In this document: piece by piece, positions 18,503 through 28,196 of the stretch
Layout: each line of letters opens with the position of its first letter
Numbering within the stretch: the first letter of the stretch is position 1
DNA from: Allostella vacuolata
Lineage (GTDB): Bacteria; Pseudomonadota; Alphaproteobacteria; ATCC43930; Allostellaceae
NCBI GenBank assembly: GCA_006739055.1
Contig: AP019702.1
Coordinates: 1,054,501-1,118,500 of the forward strand
Length of the DNA stretch: 64,000 nt
Reading direction: 5' to 3'
Notes under the pieces: generated by a model
Told to the model about the DNA's origin: nothing
The model's input: the letters and a program-made list of their open reading frames with translations, nothing else
The model's database searches: none
Made by a program: the position numbers and the translations under genes

Positions 18503-19499
18503 TCAGGCCGCCGGCCGGCGCTCCTCCGCCGCCACCACGCAGGCGGCGAAGTGCCGGCCGGGGCCGACCTCGGTCGGGGGCGGCGGGAAGCCGGTGCGGC
18601 AGCGGTCCTGGGCCAGCTGGCAGCGCGGGTGGAAGGGGCAGCCGGGGGCGGGTTGGCGGGGTTGGGCGGTTCGCCGCCGGCCGCCGCCTCGATGCCGGGG
18701 CGCCCGAGACGGGGCACGGAGGCGAGCAGGGCGCGGGTGTAGGGGTGGGCCGGCTGGCCGAACACCTGCTCGACCGGGCCCTCCTCGACGATGCGGCCGA
18801 GGTACATGACCGCGACGCGCTCGCACACCTGGCGGACCACGGCCAGGTTGTGGCTGATGAAGAGGTAGGAGAAGCCGTGCCGGGCGCGCAGCTCGGCCAG
18901 GAAGTCCAGGATCTGCGCCTGGACCGACACGTCGAGCGCCGAGGTCGGCTCGTCCAGCACCAGCAGCTCGGGTCCGAGCGCCAGGGCGCGGGCGATGCAC
19001 ACCCGCTGCTTCTGCCCGCCCGACAGCTCGTGCGGGTGGCGGTGCAGGAAATCGCCCGGCAGGCCGACATCGGCCAGCAGCGTCGCGACCCGCTCGCGCA
19101 GCGCCCGACCGCGGGCGACGCCATGCACCTTCAGGGGCTCGGCGACGGCGGCCTCCACCGTCAGCCGCGGGTCGAGGGCGGCCGACGGGTTCTGGTGGAT
19201 CAGCTGCATCCGCCGCCGCACCGGCCGTAGCGCGCGCTCCGGCAGATCGGTGATGTCGCTGCCGTCGAACGCGATGCGGCCGGCGCTGGCGGGGATGAGG
19301 CGCAGCACCAGGCGGGCCAGCGTCGACTTGCCGCAGCCGCTCTCGCCGACGATGCCGAGCGAGGCGCCGCGGGCGAGCTGGATGTCGACGCCGGCCACCG
19401 CCGTCACCCGGGCGGCGCGGCGGAAGGCAGTGCCGCCGACATCGTAGGTCTTGGCGAGACCGGTGGCGTGGAGGGGGGGGCGTGGGGGGGGGCGGTCAT
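18503..19499 (-). pseudogene. Oligopeptide-type ABC ATPase (OppF/DppF) with two apparent frameshifts
   Basis: The core ATPase is intact (Walker [17 protein letters not shown] signature, LLVLDEP Walker B) but both ends are out of frame. At the start, the ATG at 19499 overlaps the upstream stop (ATGA) as expected, but one base is missing in adjacent C9/C8 tracts (19473-19492), so the LHATGLAKTYDVGG beginning is in another frame; otherwise translation would start at GTG 19407. Near the end, one base is missing in the G5 run at 18643-18648, so the usual NPPPGCPFHPRCQ tail and its stop at 18503 are out of frame and the running frame continues to 18292 inside hyuA. It could be sequencing error, true decay or slippage-based variation. 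Confidence 0.75.
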
Positions 19500-20482
19500 G
19501 CGTCGGCGTGGTGGCAGGCGACGCGGCGGCCGGGCAGCAGCGGCCGCAGCAGGGGCTTCTCGACCCGGCAGCGCTCGGTCGCGCGCTCGCAGCGCGGATG
19601 GAAGCGGCAGCCGGGCGGCGGGTGCAGCAGGCTGGGGATGCTGCCGGCGATGCCGCGGGGCCGCACCTCCGGCCGGTCGAGATCGGGCACCGCGGCGATC
19701 AGCCCTTGCGAATAGGGGTGGAGCGGGCGGTCCAGCAGCTCGCCCGTCGGCGCCTCCTCGACCACCGTGCCGGCATACATGACCGCGACCCGGGCGCAGC
19801 TGGCCGAGACCACGCCGAGGTCGTGGCTGATCAGGATCAGCGCCAGGCCGCGCTCGCGCACCAGGCCCGCGATCAGGGCCAGCACCTGCGCCTGCACCGT
19901 GACGTCGAGCGCCGTGGTCGGCTCGTCGGCGACCAGCAGCGAGGGGTTGCCGAGGAGCGCCATGGCGATCAGCACCCGCTGGCGCATGCCGCCCGACAGC
20001 TGGTGCGGATGGCTGCGCAGCAGGCGGGCCGGCTCCGGCAGGCCGACCGCGGCCAGCAGGTCGGCTGCGACCGCGCTGGCCGCCTTGCGCGAGCGGACGC
20101 GGCCGCCGGCGGCCGCGTCCTGGCCGCGGATCGCGTCCTCCATCTGGGTCGCGACCGTCAGCAGCGGGTTGAGGTAGGTGGCCGGGTCCTGGAAGACCAT
20201 GGCGATGGCCGAGCCGCGCAGGCGGCGGATGCCGGCCTCCGGCAGGGCCAGCACGTCCTCTCCACGGAAGCGGATCTCGCCCGAGACGACCCGGGCGGGC
20301 GGCGTCGGGTTGAGGCGCAGGATGCTGCGCGCCAGCACCGACTTGCCGCAGCCGGTCTCGCCGACGACGCCCAGCGTCTCGCCCGCCTCGACCCGGATGT
20401 CGATGCCGTCCAGGACGTGCAGGGTGCCGTCGAAGGTGTCGAAGGCCAGCCGGTAGTCGTCGATCTCCAGGAGGGTGGTCAA
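19496..20482 (-). CDS. Oligopeptide-type ABC transporter ATPase (OppD/DppD)
   Basis: A 328-aa ATPase with Walker A GETGCGKS (41-48), FQDPATYLNPL Q-loop, LSGGMRQR signature, LLVADEP Walker B and the OppD-type Cys tail (PPPGCRFHPRCERATERC). The start is a TTG at 20482 overlapping the upstream permease stop (TTGA); no ATG lies nearby in frame, and the first residues TTLLEIDDYRLAF align with family N-termini. It is part of the operon HyuAB-SBP-DppB-DppC-OppD-OppF. Confidence 0.9.
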   Translation of the reverse strand: MTTLLEIDDYRLAFDTFDGTLHVLDGIDIRVEAGETLGVVGETGCGKSVLARSILRLNPTPPARVVSGEIRFRGEDVLALPEAGIRRLRGSAIAMVFQDPATYLNPLLTVATQMEDAIRGQDAAAGGRVRSRKAASAVAADLLAAVGLPEPARLLRSHPHQLSGGMRQRVLIAMALLGNPSLLVADEPTTALDVTVQAQVLALIAGLVRERGLALILISHDLGVVSASCARVAVMYAGTVVEEAPTGELLDRPLHPYSQGLIAAVPDLDRPEVRPRGIAGSIPSLLHPPPGCRFHPRCERATERCRVEKPLLRPLLPGRRVACHHADA

Positions 20483-21390
20483 GTGCGGTGGCTCCGCGGA
20501 TCGAGGATGTCGCGCAGCCCGTCGCCCAGCAGGTTGAAGCCCAGCACCGACAGGTAGATGAAGAGACCGGGGAAGACGGCATACCACCAGTAGTCGGGCA
20601 GGTAGCCGCGGGCGATCGAGATCATCGCCCCCCATTCCGGCGTCGGCGGCTTGGCGCCGAGGCCGATGAAGCCGAGCGAGGCCACCGCCAGGATCGCCTG
20701 GCCGATGTCCATGCTCATCTTGACGATGATCGGCGAGATGCTGTTGGGCAGGACGTGCCGCCACAGAATGCGCAGGCGGCTGGCGCCGACCACGCGGGCG
20801 GCCTCGATGTAGGGCTCCTCGCGGATCGCCAGCGCCTTCGATTCGGCGAGCCGCACATAGCCCGGCCACCAGACGAGGATGAGCGCGACCATGGCATTGC
20901 CGATGCCGGGGCCGAGTGCGGCCACCAGGGCGATCGCCAGCACCAGCCCCGGCACCGACAGGAACAGGTCGGTGAAGCGCATGATCGCCTCGCGCGTCCG
21001 CCCGCCGGCGGTGCCGGCCAGGATGCCGAGCGGGACCCCGATCGCGGCGGCGGCCAGCGTGATGCCGACCCCCACCAGCAGCGACAGGCGGGCGCCGACG
21101 ATGATCCGGGTCAGGATGTCGTTGCCGACCTCGTCGGTGCCGAACCAGTTGGCCATCGACGGCGGCTTCAGCTTGTCGGCGAGGTTGACCTGGCCGATGA
21201 CATGCTCGGGATAGGGCACGATCCAGGGGCCGAGCAGCGCCAGGCCTACGATCGCCACCACCAGCCCCAGCCCCAGCATCGAGGCAAACGAGCGGCCGAT
21301 CAGCCAGGCGGCCAGGCGCCAGCGGCGGTTGCCGGCCCGGCGGCGGGCCTTCGCCTGGCGCCCGGCCTCGGTCTCGACGGTGACGGCCAT
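20479..21390 (-). CDS. Oligopeptide-type ABC transporter permease (DppC)
   Basis: A 303-aa membrane permease with a basic cytoplasmic leader, a first helix at about 36-58, the FGTDEVGNDILTRIIVGARLS segment of DppC proteins, and the EAA loop (YIEAARVVGASRLRILWRHVLP). The C-terminal [14 protein letters not shown] end is typical. It lies three bases after the DppB gene and overlaps the following ATPase start. Confidence 0.93.
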   Translation of the reverse strand: MAVTVETEAGRQAKARRRAGNRRWRLAAWLIGRSFASMLGLGLVVAIVGLALLGPWIVPYPEHVIGQVNLADKLKPPSMANWFGTDEVGNDILTRIIVGARLSLLVGVGITLAAAAIGVPLGILAGTAGGRTREAIMRFTDLFLSVPGLVLAIALVAALGPGIGNAMVALILVWWPGYVRLAESKALAIREEPYIEAARVVGASRLRILWRHVLPNSISPIIVKMSMDIGQAILAVASLGFIGLGAKPPTPEWGAMISIARGYLPDYWWYAVFPGLFIYLSVLGFNLLGDGLRDILDPRSHRT

Positions 21391-21393
21391 CGC

Positions 21394-22401
21394 TCAGGCG
21401 CTCCGCAGGCGCGGGTCGAGCACCCCGTAGAGCAGGTCGACCAGCAGGTTGGCGATCATGAAGTTGAGGCCGACGATCAGCGTCACCCCCATGACCGGCT
21501 TGAAGTCGCCGGCGATCGCCGAGGACACGGCATAGAGCCCGGTGCCGGGCCAGTCGAACACGGTTTCCACCAGCACCGTGCTGCTGATCATCCAGCCCCA
21601 GCGCAGGCCGATGATGGCCAGCGTCGGCAGCATCGCGTTCTTCAGCGCATGGACGACGACCAGCCGCCAGGGCCGCACGCCATGGGCGCGGGCCGCCACG
21701 ATGTAGTCTGCACGCAGCGCCTCGACCATCTCGCTGCGGTTGACGCGCAGGATCTGCGCCAGGCAGGGGAAGGACAGGACCAGCGCCGGCAGCGCGATGT
21801 AGGAGGCCGCTTCCAGGAACATGCCGCCATTGCCGCGCAGCAGGCTGTCGACCAGCAGCAGCCCGGTGATCGGCTCGAGCGGCTCGGTGAAGACCGACAG
21901 CCGGCCGCTGGTCGGCAGCCAGCCGAGCCAGGCGGCAAACGCCAGCTGCAGCAGCAGCCCGAACCAGAAGGGCGGCAGGGCCACGCCCGTCACCGCGAAG
22001 ATGCGGGTGAAATGGTCGATCGGCCCGTCCTTGTGCAGGGCCGACAGCATGCCGAGCGGCACCCCCAGCACCAGGCCGATGATCATGGCGACGATGCACA
22101 GCTCGAGCGTCGCCGGGAAGTAGCGGGCGAGGTCGGCGCCGACCGGCCGGCCGGTCGCGATCGAGCGGCCGAACTCCAGCCGCGCCAGGTCCGAGACGTA
22201 GCGCAGGAACTGCTCGTGCAGCGGCCGGTCGAGGCCGTACTCGCGCCGCGCCTGCTCGATCTGCGAGCGTCCCGCATCCGGCCCCGCCGCCAGGGCGGCG
22301 GGGTCCGACGGGGCGATGTTGGCGATGACGAAGGTAAGGCAGACCAGGCCGAACAGCATCAGCCCGGCCAGGCCGATGCGCCGCAGGATGTAGGTCAGCA
22401 C
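21394..22401 (-). CDS. Oligopeptide-type ABC transporter permease (DppB)
   Basis: A 335-aa permease with the DppB N-terminal helix (MLTYILRRIGLAGLML), the ANIAPSDPAALAAGPDA loop, the LEFGRSI segment and the EAA loop (DYIVAARAHGVRPWRLVVVHALK). The Met-Ile-Ser-Ser-Thr-Val segment and the VVDLLYG-like C-terminus (LLVDLLYGVLDPRLRSA) complete the family picture. It follows the SBP gene by 40 bp and pairs with the DppC gene downstream. Confidence 0.93.
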   Translation of the reverse strand: MLTYILRRIGLAGLMLFGLVCLTFVIANIAPSDPAALAAGPDAGRSQIEQARREYGLDRPLHEQFLRYVSDLARLEFGRSIATGRPVGADLARYFPATLELCIVAMIIGLVLGVPLGMLSALHKDGPIDHFTRIFAVTGVALPPFWFGLLLQLAFAAWLGWLPTSGRLSVFTEPLEPITGLLLVDSLLRGNGGMFLEAASYIALPALVLSFPCLAQILRVNRSEMVEALRADYIVAARAHGVRPWRLVVVHALKNAMLPTLAIIGLRWGWMISSTVLVETVFDWPGTGLYAVSSAIAGDFKPVMGVTLIVGLNFMIANLLVDLLYGVLDPRLRSA

Positions 22402-22441
22402 CGGCCGCTACCCTCGCCCCCGGGGATCACGCGCCGCTGGA

Positions 22442-24034
22442 TCACGCATCGATCCACATCGGGTAGAAGTCGACCTCGCTGGTCGAGCGCACGGGGCTGT
22501 ACTCGAAGTCCTTCACATAATCGCGCAGGCCCCAGATGCGGTTGGCCATCATGCAGAAGATCTCCGGCTGGTCGGCGACGATGCCGCGCTGGATCTCGGC
22601 ATACATCTCCATCCGCTTCTTCTCGTCGGTCTCGCCGCGGGCCTCGCCGATCAGCTTCCAGATGGCCGGGTTCTCGTAATGGCTGACGCCGTAGTAGAGG
22701 CCCCACGAATTGCGATGGTACTGGTAGGCGACGGTGTCGGGGTCGGTGCCGACCGGGGTGACGTAGACCGACATCATGTTGGGCGCGGTCTCCGGCTTGC
22801 CGGCGCGCGCCGTCATGGTCGGCCAGGGCTGGGCCACGATGTTGACCTTGATGTTGAGGGCGCGCAGCGAATCGAGCAGCGACAGGCCGATGCGCCGCGG
22901 GTCCTCCAGCCCCTGGACATGGACGTATTCCAGCTCGAAGCCGCCGTCGGGATGGGCGCTCTTCTTCAGGAACTCCTTGGCCTTGTCCATATCCCGGCGC
23001 GGGATGCCGGGCACGGCGATGTGGCCGGTGATCGGCGTCGGGAAGGGGCTGGTCATCAGCTCGGCCATGCCGTTGTGGATCGCCAGCACCGCGTCATAGT
23101 CGAAGGCGTAAGCGATCGCCTTGCGCACGTTGACGTCGGCGGTCGGGCCGACCTGGCAGTTGAACTTGATGCCGAAGCTGGTGAAGCCCGGGAAGTTCGC
23201 CATCTTCACGCCGGGCATGCGTTCCATCTGGCCGAAATCGTCCGGCGTGACGCCGGCCATGACGTCGACCTCGCGGCGCTGCAGGGCCGCCTTGCGCGGC
23301 GCGCTCTCGCGGATGATGCGGTAGATGACGCCCGACAGGCGCTTGGCCTCGCCCATCGGCCAGCCGTTCCAGTAGTCCGGCACCGCGTCCATGTGGATGA
23401 GCGCGGTCGGGTCGAAGCGGCGCAGCTTGAAGGGCCCCGAGCCGGCGTCGTTGTCGGTCAGCCACTTCTTTCCCAGGTCGCCGTCGACCTGGTTGGCCAT
23501 CACCTGCTTGGGGTTCACGATGTACCACCAGGGCACATAGGTGATGAACGGGGCGAACGGCCGGTCGAGGGTGAAGCGCACGGTGTGGGCATCGACCGCG
23601 ACGATGTTCTCGGGCTTGAGGAAGTCCTTCAGCATCCAGGCGACGCCGGCATTCATCTTCAGCGCGCGCTCGAACGAGAAGCGCACCGCCTCGGCATCGA
23701 CCGGGTCGCCGTTGTGGAACCTGGCGTTGCGGACCAGGGTGAAGGTGTAGGTCTTGCCGTCCGCCGACGCCTCGTACTTCTCGGCCAGCCAGGGGATGAT
23801 CCGGGGCGGGGTGCCGACATACTTCAGCAGCCCGTCATAGACCGACTGCTGGATCATCCGCGTCGACCAGTCGTAGCGCCAGTGCGGGTCGAGCACCGGC
23901 ACCGCCTGGTTGCCGGTAAAGACCAGGATCTTGCGGCTGCCGTCGCGCTCGAAGGCGACGCTGCTGAAGGGCGCCAGCGCACCGAGTGCCGCCGCGCCCT
24001 GGAGAAAGCTGCGCCGTGTGACCCCGTTCGTCAT
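22442..24034 (-). CDS. ABC transporter substrate-binding protein, family 5
   Basis: A 530-aa periplasmic receptor. The N-terminus has a twin-arginine motif (TRRSFLQG, about 7-14) followed by a short hydrophobic segment, so Tat export is likely. The mature domain contains YTFTLVRNARFHNGDPVDAEAVRFSFERAL-like features of SBP_bac_5. The ATG at 24034 is preceded by GGGGGACGG and overlaps the upstream HyuAB stop (ATGA), which places the receptor in the same translational unit as the hydantoinase/oxoprolinase and argues that the imported compound is that enzyme's substrate. Confidence 0.91.
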   Translation of the reverse strand: MTNGVTRRSFLQGAAALGALAPFSSVAFERDGSRKILVFTGNQAVPVLDPHWRYDWSTRMIQQSVYDGLLKYVGTPPRIIPWLAEKYEASADGKTYTFTLVRNARFHNGDPVDAEAVRFSFERALKMNAGVAWMLKDFLKPENIVAVDAHTVRFTLDRPFAPFITYVPWWYIVNPKQVMANQVDGDLGKKWLTDNDAGSGPFKLRRFDPTALIHMDAVPDYWNGWPMGEAKRLSGVIYRIIRESAPRKAALQRREVDVMAGVTPDDFGQMERMPGVKMANFPGFTSFGIKFNCQVGPTADVNVRKAIAYAFDYDAVLAIHNGMAELMTSPFPTPITGHIAVPGIPRRDMDKAKEFLKKSAHPDGGFELEYVHVQGLEDPRRIGLSLLDSLRALNIKVNIVAQPWPTMTARAGKPETAPNMMSVYVTPVGTDPDTVAYQYHRNSWGLYYGVSHYENPAIWKLIGEARGETDEKKRMEMYAEIQRGIVADQPEIFCMMANRIWGLRDYVKDFEYSPVRSTSEVDFYPMWIDA

Positions 24035-27000
24035 CGTCCGTCCCCCATGCTGGTGATTGCTGCCGGTTCCGTGCCGGCGGCGAGTGCCGCGCGGCGGCGC
24101 TGGGTGGCGGCCGGGTCGATCCGGCCCGCGCCGTCCAGCACGCATCCATAGTCGCGCGCCGCCCCCGCGGGCGTGACGTAGCCGTCCTCGAGGTCGGCCG
24201 CGATCGCCTCCAGCGGCCGACCGGTCGGCGGGTCGTAGCCGGCGCCGCCGGCGATCTGCGTCTCGATCTCGGTCTCGGTATCGAACAGGCTGACCGTCTC
24301 GCCGGCGCCGGTGTCGCGCCAGGCGTCGGGCTCCGGCCCGCGCACGCCGGCATAGGCCGGGGCGGCCGGGCGGCCGCCGAAGAGCCCGTCATGGCGGATG
24401 CCCCAACCCTCGACGAACAGCCCGACCGAGATCGGCTCGGTGCCGCCGTCGAGCCGGCGCGCCCGCATGCGCTGGCCGAGCCCGCCGCGCTGCCGCCCGG
24501 GCCCGCCCGAATCCGCGACCAGCGCCTTCTCCAGGATCAGCACCGGCATGCGGCTTTCCAGCAGCTCGACGGGCGTGTTGGCGGCCGAGGTCGGGTAGAG
24601 CAGGCCGGACTTGCCGTCGCGCTTCATGGAAGCGCCCTGGCCGCCGCCCATGAAGAAATGGTCGGACGCCACCCGCCCGGCCGAGTTGCGGCCATAGAAG
24701 CCGAATGCCTTGGGCAGGCCGGTGAAGGCCTGGACCCGGTCGGGCATGGCCGGCGCCAGCGCGCGGTAGAGGTTGGGGCCGATGTACCAGGAGACGCGGG
24801 TGCGGTGGGCGACGGCGGCCGGCGGGTCGCAATTGAGCGCGGTGCCGGGCGGCGCGGTGATGGTGATCGGCAGGTAGCAGCCGGCATTGCCGCGCACGTT
24901 GGGCGTCAGCATGCATTTCAGCGGGTAGCTCGAATGCCCCATGGTCACGTTCATGGTGCAGTTGAGCCCGCCGCGCGGCAGCTGCCGGGGCGAATCCAGG
25001 TGCTCGACCCGGATCTCGTCCCCCGTCTTGTGGACGCGCACCCGGTAGCGCAGGACGTCGCCCAGCGGGCGGTTCTCGATCTCGCTTTCGTACACCCCGT
25101 CCGGCACGGCGCGGATGGCGGCGCGGGTGGCGGCCTCGCTGCGGCCCTGGACGACGGCGGCCAGCGCGCCCACGTCGGCCAGGCCGTACTCGTCCATGAA
25201 GGCGAGCAGCCGCTGCCCGCCCAGCGCGTTGGCGGTGATCAGCGACTGGATGTCGCCCAGCACCTGGTCGGAATTGCGGATGTTGGACGCCAGCATGGTC
25301 AGGAGCGAGCGATCCGGCCGGCCGGCGTCGTAGAGCTTCATCGGCGGGATCAGCACGCCCTCGTCATAGATCTCGCGGGCGCTGAGGGGGTCCTTGACGC
25401 CGCCGATGTCGCTGACATGGCCGACGGTGGCCATCAGGGCGACCAGCCGCCCCTCGCGGAAGACCGGGGTCACCAGGGCGATGTCGAACAGGTGGCCGGC
25501 GCACAGCCACGGGTCGTTGGTTACCAGCACGTCGCCCTCGTTGAGCGTCCCGGGCGGGAAATGCTCCAGCAGCGCCTTCACGCAACGGGTCAGCGTCAGG
25601 TTGAAGAGCGGCATCGAGCGCGGCGAGTGGGCGAGCGGGTTGCCCTGGGCGTCCAGGATCTCGTTGGCGAAGTCCTGGCTCTCCGAGATGATCAGCGAAT
25701 AGGCGGTGCGCCGCACCGTCTGCCACATCTCCTCGACGATCGAGATCAGGCGCGACCACATGATCTCGAGCCCGATCGGGTCGGCCTCGATGCGGGCCAT
25801 CGCGTCCTCGATGGCCATGCCCTGGGTGACCAGCGCCGCCGGCCGCACCACCTCGCCGACCGCGATGCGCAGGTTGTAGGCGCCGTCGACCGACAGCCGG
25901 TCGCCCGGGCCGATCACCGTCGTCGCCTCGCGCTCCTCGATGATCGCCGGCCCTTCCACCGTGTCGCCGGGCCGCAGGCGATAGCGGTCATAGACCGGCG
26001 CCTCGTGGGAAGAGCCGTCGAACCAGGCGGTGCGGCTGCCCTTGCGGGCATCGCCCGCCCGGTCGCTGCCGGCGACCGCGCCCGACAGCGCGACCGCGGG
26101 GTCCGGGGCGGAGACGCGCAGGCGGTAGGACAGGATCTCGATCTCGGCACCCTCGACCCGGCGCTGGTAGAGCTGCTCGTAGGTGTCGAGGAAGCGCTCG
26201 CGGATCCGGTCGAGCCGGCCGGCGTCGACCGGCCCGTCCGGCAGGCGCACCAGGATCTGATGGAGCTGGCCCGCCATCCGCATGTCGGCCGAGCGCTCCA
26301 CCCGCATGTCGGCGTCGGCGACCCGGGCCTGGCGCAGCGTGCCGCGCACCTCGGCCTCGAGCTGGGCCAGCGTCCGGTCGACCGCGGCCCAGTCGGCCGT
26401 GGGCCCGAGCGGCGTCAGCGCCGAGCGCGACTGCTCGAAGGCGAGCGGGGCGGTGAGGAAGCCCAGCGCGGATGCCGCACCCGAGGCCGGCGGGATCAGC
26501 ACCTCGGCGATGCCGAGGATGCGGGCGACGCGCGCGGCGTGGGCCGGGCCGGCGCCGCCGAAGCCGACCATGGCGTAGCGGCGCGGGTCGCGGCCCTTCT
26601 CGATCAGGTGGACGCGGGTGGCCGACGCCATCGCCTCGCAGACGACGGCGTGGATGCCCCAGGCGGTCTCCATCGCCGACAGGCCGAGCCGCTCGCCGAG
26701 CCGCGCCAGGGCGGCCTCGGAGGCGGCCTTGTCGAGCGCCATGGTGCCGCCCAGGAAGAAGCCCGGGTCGTAGTAGCCGAGCAGCAGGTTGGCGTCGGTC
26801 ACGGTCGGCTCGGTGCCGCCGCGGCCGTAGCAGGCCGGGCCCGGCTCGGCCCCGGCCGAGCGCGGGCCGACCTTGATCAGCCCGGTCTCGTCGATGCCGG
26901 CGAGCGATCCGCCGCCCGCCCCGATCTCGATCATGTCGACGACCGGCGCCTTGATCGGCAGGCCGGAGCCGCGCTTGAAGCGGTGGACGCGGGCCGTCTC

Positions 27001-27948
27001 CATCATCGGCGCGATCTCGGCCCGGCCGCCCTCGATCAGGCACGACTTGGCGGTGGTGCCGCCCATGTCGAAGGCGATCGCGTCGGGCAGGCCCGCCTCG
27101 CGGGCGAAGAGGACGGTGGCGAGCGCGCCGCCGGCCGGCCCGGATTCGAGCAGGCGGATCGGGAAGGCGCGGGCGACCTCCGGTGTGCACAGACCGCCGT
27201 CCGACTGCATCAGCCGCAGCGTCCCGGCGAAGCCGAGCCGCGCCAGCTGGTCCGTCAGCCGGCCGATGTAGCGGTCCATCAGCGGCTGCACGAAGGCGTT
27301 GGCGCAGGTGGTGGAGCAGCGGTCGTACTCGCGGATCTCCGGCGCCACCTCGGACGACAGGCTGACCGCGATGCCGGGGAAGGCCTCGCGCAGGATGCGG
27401 CCGGCCGCCTGCTCGTGGGCGGGGTTGGCGTAGGAATGGAGGAAGCAGACGGCGATCGCGGTGCACCCCTCGGCCACCAGGCGCGCGCCCTCCGCCCGCA
27501 CGGCCGCGGCGTCGAGCGGAACCACCACCCGGCCGTCATGGGCGATGCGCTCGGCGATCTCCAGCCGGCGGCGGCGCGGCACCAGCGGGTCGGGGAAGTC
27601 CAGGAACAGGTCGTAGATGTCGTAGCGCTGCTCGACGCCGAACTCGAGGCTGTCGCGGAACCCCTGGGTCGTCAGCAGCCCGAGCAGGGCGCCGCGCCGC
27701 TCGATCAGCGCGTTGGTGACGAGCGTCGTGCCGTGCAGCAGCTGGCCGATGTCGGCGACCGCGATGCCGGCCTCGGCGGCGATCGCCCGGATGCCGGCCA
27801 GCGCGCCCTCGGCCGGGTCGTCGGGGGTGGTGAGGCACTTGTGCAGGCGGATGGCGCCGCTGGCGGCATCGAGCAGGACGAAGTCGGTGAAGGTCCCGCC
27901 AATGTCGAAGCCCAGCCGGAAGCGGGCGGAAGACGCGGTGTCGGCCAT
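24031..27948 (-). CDS. Fused hydantoinase/5-oxoprolinase (HyuA-HyuB)
   Basis: A 1305-aa protein close in length to eukaryotic 5-oxoprolinase, with both halves in one chain. The HyuA half (1 to about 700) has the ATP-binding FDIGGTFTDF (14-23), a second loop AFDMGGTTAKSCLI (292-305) and the CYGRGGTEPTVTDANLLLGY signature (373-392). The HyuB half (about 712-1250) begins GLEIMWSRLISIVEEMWQTV and contains the SFYLP-like and Gly-rich DHFFMGGGQG segments. Expected activity is ATP-dependent opening of a five-membered cyclic amide such as 5-oxoproline or a hydantoin. It heads the minus-strand operon that supplies its own Opp-type importer. Confidence 0.92.
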   Translation of the reverse strand: MADTASSARFRLGFDIGGTFTDFVLLDAASGAIRLHKCLTTPDDPAEGALAGIRAIAAEAGIAVADIGQLLHGTTLVTNALIERRGALLGLLTTQGFRDSLEFGVEQRYDIYDLFLDFPDPLVPRRRRLEIAERIAHDGRVVVPLDAAAVRAEGARLVAEGCTAIAVCFLHSYANPAHEQAAGRILREAFPGIAVSLSSEVAPEIREYDRCSTTCANAFVQPLMDRYIGRLTDQLARLGFAGTLRLMQSDGGLCTPEVARAFPIRLLESGPAGGALATVLFAREAGLPDAIAFDMGGTTAKSCLIEGGRAEIAPMMETARVHRFKRGSGLPIKAPVVDMIEIGAGGGSLAGIDETGLIKVGPRSAGAEPGPACYGRGGTEPTVTDANLLLGYYDPGFFLGGTMALDKAASEAALARLGERLGLSAMETAWGIHAVVCEAMASATRVHLIEKGRDPRRYAMVGFGGAGPAHAARVARILGIAEVLIPPASGAASALGFLTAPLAFEQSRSALTPLGPTADWAAVDRTLAQLEAEVRGTLRQARVADADMRVERSADMRMAGQLHQILVRLPDGPVDAGRLDRIRERFLDTYEQLYQRRVEGAEIEILSYRLRVSAPDPAVALSGAVAGSDRAGDARKGSRTAWFDGSSHEAPVYDRYRLRPGDTVEGPAIIEEREATTVIGPGDRLSVDGAYNLRIAVGEVVRPAALVTQGMAIEDAMARIEADPIGLEIMWSRLISIVEEMWQTVRRTAYSLIISESQDFANEILDAQGNPLAHSPRSMPLFNLTLTRCVKALLEHFPPGTLNEGDVLVTNDPWLCAGHLFDIALVTPVFREGRLVALMATVGHVSDIGGVKDPLSAREIYDEGVLIPPMKLYDAGRPDRSLLTMLASNIRNSDQVLGDIQSLITANALGGQRLLAFMDEYGLADVGALAAVVQGRSEAATRAAIRAVPDGVYESEIENRPLGDVLRYRVRVHKTGDEIRVEHLDSPRQLPRGGLNCTMNVTMGHSSYPLKCMLTPNVRGNAGCYLPITITAPPGTALNCDPPAAVAHRTRVSWYIGPNLYRALAPAMPDRVQAFTGLPKAFGFYGRNSAGRVASDHFFMGGGQGASMKRDGKSGLLYPTSAANTPVELLESRMPVLILEKALVADSGGPGRQRGGLGQRMRARRLDGGTEPISVGLFVEGWGIRHDGLFGGRPAAPAYAGVRGPEPDAWRDTGAGETVSLFDTETEIETQIAGGAGYDPPTGRPLEAIAADLEDGYVTPAGAARDYGCVLDGAGRIDPAATQRRRAALAAGTEPAAITSMGDGR

Positions 27949-27997
27949 CGATCCGGCTCCTCGGGAGGGAATGCCACCGCAGACCCTATCGTTCGAT

Positions 27998-28008
27998 CGA
28001 CAGTGTCG
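27998..28008. promoter_or_regulatory. CGACA-G-TGTCG palindrome in divergent spacer
   Basis: Perfect 5-bp inverted repeat about 50 bp upstream of the HyuAB start, in the 248-bp spacer shared with the dehydrogenase gene. It is preceded by TTCGATCGA. A possible operator; only symmetry and position support it. Confidence 0.25.
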
Positions 28009-28196
28009 CAAGGCGGTGGGGGAAGGTCGGGTCGATGGCAAGCACACGCCATGCCAGCGGCAGGCGGGACGAGGACCAGTCCCGCCAACGGATGTCCCGG
28101 CCGTACGGTGTCGCCCGCCGAATTCTCCGAGCCGGTTTTCATTCCCGGCCGCGCCGTGCCAGATTGCCGGCCGCATCGAGGCAGGGAGCAGGCGCT

